A DNA stretch of 11,190 nt from Eubacterium sp. (lineage in GTDB: Bacteria; Bacillota_A; Clostridia; Lachnospirales; Lachnospiraceae): the NCBI GenBank assembly GCA_017475785.1, contig JAFVEX010000149.1:1-11190 (forward strand). The letters run 5' to 3'. Position 1 is the first letter of the stretch; each line of letters opens with the position of its first letter. The notes under the pieces are model-generated. The model saw only the letters and a program-made list of their open reading frames with translations. It did no database searches and was not told the origin of the DNA. Of this stretch, positions 7,252 to 11,190 are shown in pieces. The translations under genes were made by a program, and so were the position numbers.

Positions 7252-8052
7252 ATGGCAATAGACGTAAAACTGGAAAAATTTGAAGGCCCTCTTGACCTTC
7301 TTCTTCATCTGATCGAAAAAAACAAAATCGACATCTACGACATCCCGATTTCCGAAATTACAGATCAGTATCTGGAATATGTGCAGGCGATGGATCATGA
7401 GGACATGGATGTAACCAGCGAGTTCATGGTGATGGCAGCGACACTGATCGACCTGAAATGCCGGATGCTCCTGCCGAAAGAGGTAAACGAGGATGGAGAG
7501 GAAGAGGATCCGAGAGCAGAACTTATGCGCGCGCTGCTGGAGTATAAGCAGTACAAGTACATGGCCGGCCGTCTTCGTGAATGTATGGACGAGGCCGGAA
7601 ATCTTGTGACGCGCCCTCAGAGCTATCCGCGGGAGGTTCTGGCGTACCGGCCGCCTGTTGATACGGAAGAACTGCTCCAGGGCGTCACGATGCAGCAGCT
7701 GGAGGAACTCTTCCGGTTTGTCATCAGACGGCAGGAAAACAAGATCGACCCGGTCCGGAGCCGCTTCGGACAGATCGAAAAAGAAACGGTTACCCTGCCG
7801 GAAAAGATGGATTATGTCAGAAGGATCACGCGCAGGAGGCGGCGCGTAACATTCCGGGGACTCCTGGAAGCGGAAAACACCAAAATGCAGACCATTATCA
7901 CATTTCTGGCAGTTCTGGAGCTGATGAAGACCGGCAACATCCGCATTACGCAGAATGAACTGTTTGGAGATATTGAGATCGTCTCATCTGAGGAATCTGC
8001 GGCAGATGGAACAGTCCGGCAGGGAGAGGACAGGAATGGACAGACAAAATGA
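7252..8052 (+). CDS. scpA: Segregation and condensation protein A (kleisin)
   Basis: ScpA is the kleisin subunit that bridges the SMC dimer head and neck and binds a ScpB dimer, in the bacterial condensin that compacts and segregates the chromosome. At 266 aa it is near the normal length. The N-terminal SMC-neck-binding segment has the hallmark FEGPLDLLLHLIEKNKIDIYD (residues 10-30), followed by ISEITDQYLEYV. Residues 54-76 (TSEFMVMAATLIDLKCRMLLPKE) are the second conserved helix. A Glu/Asp-rich linker follows. The C-terminal winged helix ends in the typical pattern FLAVLELMKTGNIRITQNELFGDI at about 218-241. AGGAAAG at 7237-7243 precedes ATG 7252. The 3' end overlaps scpB by 17 nt, implying coupled translation. 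Confidence 0.96.
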   Translation: MAIDVKLEKFEGPLDLLLHLIEKNKIDIYDIPISEITDQYLEYVQAMDHEDMDVTSEFMVMAATLIDLKCRMLLPKEVNEDGEEEDPRAELMRALLEYKQYKYMAGRLRECMDEAGNLVTRPQSYPREVLAYRPPVDTEELLQGVTMQQLEELFRFVIRRQENKIDPVRSRFGQIEKETVTLPEKMDYVRRITRRRRRVTFRGLLEAENTKMQTIITFLAVLELMKTGNIRITQNELFGDIEIVSSEESAADGTVRQGEDRNGQTK

Positions 8053-8770
8053 AATCACAGGCGTGGACAGCTCCGCAGTGGAGAACACCGGAATGGTGAG
8101 CGGATCCACGGAGAAATACGGGGAAGGTACAGATACAGGTCAGCGTCCGGATACAGCGGAAGCATCACATCCGGAGGGCTGGACAGAAACCGGCGCGCTG
8201 GAAGCGATTCTCTTTTCTTCGGGGGATCCGGTATCCGCAGACCGGCTTGCCGCCGCGGCCGGCATCACACCAGGAAAAACCCGCGAACTCCTGCGGCAGA
8301 TCCAGGAGCGGCTGGAAGACCCGGCGTCCGGAATCAAGCTTCTGGAGCTTGAGGGTGCCTGGCAGCTGTGCACAAAGCAGCAGTACTTTGAGACGCTGAT
8401 CCGTATCGCGAGCCATCCCGCAAAGCCGCGGCTGACGGATGTCGTGATGGAGACACTCTCGATTATCGCCTATAAGCAGCCGGTCACCAGGGCAGAAATA
8501 GAGCGGATCCGCGGCGTGAAGTCGGATCACGCGGTAAATAAGCTGATTGAGTACGACCTTGTGCGGGAGGTCGGGCGTCTCGACGCGCCCGGCAAACCGA
8601 TTTTGTTCGGGACGACGGATCAGTTTCTGCGGAGCTTCGGCATCAGCTCCAGCGGGAATCTCCCTGAGCTTACGGCTCTCGAAAAAGCGGATTTTGAGGC
8701 GGAAGCAGAGGCGGAGCTGGCGGCAGGAGAGCAGGCGGCAGACGCCGAGCAGATCCGGATAGAGGTCTGA
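8036..8770 (+). CDS. scpB: Segregation and condensation protein B
   Basis: ScpB dimers bind ScpA in the SMC-ScpAB condensin. From ATG 8036 it is 244 aa. Residues 53-120 form the first winged-helix domain (GALEAILFSSGDPVSADRLA at 53-72). Residues 130-200 form the second, with the hallmark ETLSIIAYKQPVTRAEIERI and the following RGVKSDHAVNKL. The C-terminal tail is Glu/Ala-rich. The first 52 residues are a Gly/Ser/Thr/Glu-rich extension beyond the usual start. The frame is open to 7955 inside scpA, with another ATG at 8006, but AGGGAGAGGA at 8021-8030 points to 8036. It overlaps the scpA end by 17 nt. No terminator was seen after it. Confidence 0.94.
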   Translation: MDRQNEITGVDSSAVENTGMVSGSTEKYGEGTDTGQRPDTAEASHPEGWTETGALEAILFSSGDPVSADRLAAAAGITPGKTRELLRQIQERLEDPASGIKLLELEGAWQLCTKQQYFETLIRIASHPAKPRLTDVVMETLSIIAYKQPVTRAEIERIRGVKSDHAVNKLIEYDLVREVGRLDAPGKPILFGTTDQFLRSFGISSSGNLPELTALEKADFEAEAEAELAAGEQAADAEQIRIEV

Positions 8771-8803
8771 TGCAAAATTGTACTAAAATAAATACAAAAA
8801 CAG

Positions 8804-8832
8804 TTGAAATGTTGAGTGAAACCAGTTAATAT
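8804..8832 (+). promoter_or_regulatory. Sigma-A promoter of the carboxyltransferase operon
   Basis: TTGAAA at 8804-8809 and TAATAT at 8827-8832 are separated by a 17 nt spacer, inside an AT-rich gap (8771-8893) that contrasts with the surrounding GC-rich genes. The predicted leader is about 55 nt, ending at GGAGG 8882-8886. I saw no clear operator or riboswitch in it. Confidence 0.7.
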
Positions 8833-8893
8833 AGAAGTTGGTGAAAAATTTGTCATTTACGGCAAAAGAAATATCATTTATGGAGGTAAGAGA

Positions 8894-10327
8894 ATGAGCA
8901 GCATGGTGGGAAGTCCGGCTGCAGCGAGAATTGAAGCGCTGCTGGATCCGGGCAGTTTTGTTGAAATCGGCGCGGCGGTAACAGCACGCAGCACGGATTT
9001 CAATCTGTCTGATAAAAAACAGCCATCGGACGGAGTCATCACGGGTTATGGACTGATCAATGAGAGTCTGGTATATGTTTACAGCCAGGATTTCTCCGTG
9101 ATGAAGGGAACAGTAGGCGAAATGCACGCTAAAAAGATTGTCAGGATCTTTGATATGGCAGTCAAGATGGGCGCGCCTGTGATCGGACTGGTAGACAGCG
9201 CGGGCATGCGTCTGGAGGAGGCCTCCGACGCGCTTCAGGCGTTCGGCGGCATTTACATGGCCATGAGCAACGCTTCCGGCGTCGTTCCGGTGATCACCGG
9301 GATCTTCGGCACCTGCGGCGGAGGTATGGCGCTGATTCCCGCGCTCTCTGACTTTGTCTTTATGGAAGCGGAAAACGCAAAGCTTTTCGTGAATTCCCCG
9401 AATGCAATTCCAGAGAACTATTCCGGCAAGGTGGATACTGATTCCGCGGCGTTCCAGAGCGGCGAAGCAGGCATGGTGGATGTCTGCGGCACAGAAGCAG
9501 AAATTCTCGCTTCCATGCGTTCCCTGGCAGCGCTTCTCCCTGCAAATAACGAGGATGAAGCATATGATGAGCCGTCAGATGATCTGAACCGGCTGATTTC
9601 CGACGCGGCGGCTTGTGCGGCAGATCCCGCGCTCCTGATCCCGCGTCTGGCAGACGGGCAGCTCTGCTTTGAGGCAAAGGCCGCTTACGGCAAAGATATG
9701 GTAACTGCGCTCGCGAAGATCGGCGGCTCTACCGTCGGGATCGTCGCGAACCGCACAGCGCTGTATGACGCAGAGGGAAACGAGACGGAGAACTATGGCG
9801 GGCAGATCAGCGCGCGCGGCGCCAGAAAGGCGGCTGCGTTTGTGAAGTTCTGTGACGCGTTCTCAATTCCTGTCGTGACACTGACAAACGCAAGAAGCTT
9901 CAAGGCGACACAGTGTTCAGAGACGCATATCGCGAAGGCGGCGGCCGAGCTGATCAGCGCGTTTACAGGCGCAACGACCGCGAAAATCAACGTGATTACC
10001 GGCGAGGCATTCGGAAGCGCGGGGCTTGTGATGAACAGTCACGCAGTCGGCGCGGACCTGGTTTACGCCTGGGAAGACGCAAAGTGCGGCATGATGGACG
10101 CTTCTGCGGCGGCCAAGATCATGTATGACGGAGCCGGCGGCGACGTGATCGCGGAGCAGGCGGCGGCGTACGACGCGCTGCAGAACAGCGTCGAGGCAGC
10201 GGCGGCAAGAGGTTACGTAGATACCGTCATTGCGCCGGAGGAGACGCGGAAATATCTGATCGGCGCAATCGAGATGCTCTTTACGAAGCGGGAGTTCCGT
10301 CCGGACAAGAAGCACGGGACAGTTTGA
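8894..10327 (+). CDS. Biotin-dependent acyl-CoA carboxyltransferase / Na+-pumping decarboxylase alpha subunit
   Basis: Carboxyltransferase-family protein of 477 aa that transfers a carboxyl group between an acyl-CoA (or similar) and biotin on a carrier protein. Both crotonase-like halves are present. In the N-terminal half are DSAGMRLEE (101-109) and the oxyanion-hole loop GTCGGGMALIPALSDF (139-154). In the C-terminal half are GEAFGSAGLVMNS (370-382), a YAWEDAKCGMMDASAAAKIMY segment, and the usual ending RGYVDTVIAPEETRKYL. Length is slightly below the roughly 510 aa of propionyl-CoA carboxylase beta or MmdA. GGAGG at 8882-8886 fixes ATG 8894; an upstream in-frame GTG at 8816 lies inside the promoter. 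The downstream OadG-like and biotin-carrier genes indicate a sodium-translocating decarboxylase. The substrate (methylmalonyl-CoA, malonyl-CoA, glutaconyl-CoA or another) is not resolved; MmdA-like is the nearest guess. Confidence 0.88.
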   Translation: MSSMVGSPAAARIEALLDPGSFVEIGAAVTARSTDFNLSDKKQPSDGVITGYGLINESLVYVYSQDFSVMKGTVGEMHAKKIVRIFDMAVKMGAPVIGLVDSAGMRLEEASDALQAFGGIYMAMSNASGVVPVITGIFGTCGGGMALIPALSDFVFMEAENAKLFVNSPNAIPENYSGKVDTDSAAFQSGEAGMVDVCGTEAEILASMRSLAALLPANNEDEAYDEPSDDLNRLISDAAACAADPALLIPRLADGQLCFEAKAAYGKDMVTALAKIGGSTVGIVANRTALYDAEGNETENYGGQISARGARKAAAFVKFCDAFSIPVVTLTNARSFKATQCSETHIAKAAAELISAFTGATTAKINVITGEAFGSAGLVMNSHAVGADLVYAWEDAKCGMMDASAAAKIMYDGAGGDVIAEQAAAYDALQNSVEAAAARGYVDTVIAPEETRKYLIGAIEMLFTKREFRPDKKHGTV

Positions 10328-10340
10328 GTGAGGAGGCGCT

Positions 10341-11126
10341 ATGAATAGCAGAAAGAGAAACTTTACAGCGCTGGCGGTTCTGGTGCTGAGCCTGGTTCTG
10401 CTGGCGGGCAGCGCGTTCTCTGTATTTGCCGCGGGAGAAATGACCGAGGAAATGAAGGCGGCATATCAGGAGAACGTTGACAGCTTTCTGTCAGAGGTGT
10501 TTGCCTACGACGACACAGTACTGGACCAGATGCGCGAGAACGGCGGCTTTTATGAGGTTATGGTAGATGCCATCCGCAATGACCGCGATACGCTCGGCGC
10601 GTTTATCGAGGCAGAGCCTGCAGTGCTTGATGACAGCGGCGAACAGATGACCGCAACGTCAAACGTGAAATTCGAGAACTATGACGCCGAAGTCGTGATG
10701 TATTTTGACTATGACAGTGACGCGAGATCCTATGCGCCAAAGAATTTTGTCATGAACATCGACTATCCGCTGAGTACCAGAATGGCGCAGGCGGGGCAGA
10801 ACACGGTTACCGGTCTTCTGGTCGTGTTCGTTGTTCTGTTTTTCCTTGCGTTTGTCATCTCACTGTTCAAGTATATCAATCCAGAGGCGCGCGGAAAGAA
10901 AAAAGCCGAGGAAGACGCGCCTGCGGCTGCCCCGGGCAAGGAACTGCGTCCGGGAGTGCCGGCGGCAGCGCGAGCGGCGGTTCGTCCCGCGGCGGATGAA
11001 GATGAGATAGCAGTAGTGATTGCCGCGGCGATCGCGGCGGCAGAGGCGGATCATCCGTCGGCAACCGGATATTATGTGCGCTCGGTGAAACGCCGCGCGT
11101 CAGGAAGAAACTGGAAGAGAGCTTAG
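10341..11126 (+). CDS. OadG-family small membrane subunit with extracytoplasmic N-terminal domain
   Basis: A 261 aa protein with three parts. Residues 1-30 look like a cleavable signal peptide (basic MNSRKR, long hydrophobic core, SVFA-AGE). Residues 31-150 form an acidic extracytoplasmic domain with no motif I recognise for certain; its helix-then-strand layout loosely resembles DUF3887-type domains. Residues 155-178 are a single membrane segment (TVTGLLVVFVVLFFLAFVISLF), an Ala/Pro linker follows, and the C-terminus has DEDEIAVVIAAAIAAAE plus YYVRSVKRR, the pattern of OadG/MmdD subunits that assemble Na+-pumping decarboxylases. Classical OadG is only about 80-110 aa and lacks the ectodomain. 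AGGAGG at 10331-10336 precedes ATG 10341, 13 nt after the carboxyltransferase stop. OadG identity rests on the C-terminal part and on context. Confidence 0.82.
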   Translation: MNSRKRNFTALAVLVLSLVLLAGSAFSVFAAGEMTEEMKAAYQENVDSFLSEVFAYDDTVLDQMRENGGFYEVMVDAIRNDRDTLGAFIEAEPAVLDDSGEQMTATSNVKFENYDAEVVMYFDYDSDARSYAPKNFVMNIDYPLSTRMAQAGQNTVTGLLVVFVVLFFLAFVISLFKYINPEARGKKKAEEDAPAAAPGKELRPGVPAAARAAVRPAADEDEIAVVIAAAIAAAEADHPSATGYYVRSVKRRASGRNWKRA

Positions 11127-11137
11127 GAGGAGCATCC

Positions 11138-11190
11138 ATGAAAACATATAGAATTACAGTTAACGGAAAAGTTTATGATGTCACGGTAGA
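11138..11190 (+). CDS. Biotin carboxyl carrier protein, N-terminal fragment (runs off the window)
   Basis: The first codons from ATG 11138 read MKTYRITVNGKVYDVTVE, the typical opening of the biotinyl carrier (gamma/beta-type, MmdC-like) subunits of decarboxylases. The biotinylated MKM lysine would be at the missing C-terminus. The GGAGGAG site (11127-11133) begins directly after the stop codon of the OadG gene. The context makes the call firm despite only 18 residues. Confidence 0.8.
   Translation, partial: MKTYRITVNGKVYDVTV

Noticed and set aside
8816..8893. GTG start extending the carboxyltransferase by 26 residues
   Set aside because: It falls within the predicted promoter and has no ribosome binding site, whereas GGAGG at 8882-8886 fits ATG 8894.

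Overview
The window looks like a chromosomal segment of a moderately GC-rich anaerobic Firmicute, most likely Clostridia and plausibly Lachnospiraceae. The grounds are strong AGGAGG-type ribosome binding sites, close promoter matches to the sigma-A consensus, a Firmicute-type AlaRS, adjacent scpA-scpB, and a biotin-dependent sodium-pump decarboxylase gene cluster. All supported genes are on the + strand. There is no sign of mobile elements, CRISPR, rRNA or tRNA. The taxonomic placement is inference.

Layout. 1-263: C-terminal part of RNase HI, cut by the window edge. 353-5975: a tight run of three genes, made of a WG-repeat-like surface lipoprotein, tyrS and alaS, with gaps of 30 and 25 nt and no T-box leader. 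5982-6296: rpsU (58 aa ribosomal protein S21), with its own strong extended -10 promoter and a 3' hairpin. 6297-6404: a short intergenic region with an evenly spaced CAGGAAAT / ATTTCCTG / CAGGAAAT arrangement that can form two mutually exclusive hairpins, followed by a terminator-like hairpin with a T-run ending 10 nt before the next start codon. 6405-8770: a cytoplasmic metallophosphoesterase, scpA and scpB, the last two overlapping. 8804-11190: a sigma-A promoter, then a biotin-dependent carboxyltransferase, an OadG-type membrane subunit with an unusual extracytoplasmic N-terminal domain, and the first 18 codons of a biotin carboxyl carrier protein running off the window.

How the genes work together. 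TyrS, AlaS and S21 serve translation. ScpA and ScpB form the kleisin and winged-helix partners of SMC in chromosome condensation and segregation. The last three genes encode parts of a Na+-translocating acyl-CoA/oxo-acid decarboxylase: carboxyltransferase alpha, small membrane subunit gamma and biotin carrier. The membrane beta subunit (OadB-like) would be expected downstream.

Most of the window is ordinary housekeeping sequence and I did not find a clearly new system. The points most worth a second look are the OadG ectodomain, the competing hairpins plus terminator in front of the metallophosphoesterase, and the lipoprotein heading a tRNA-synthetase operon.
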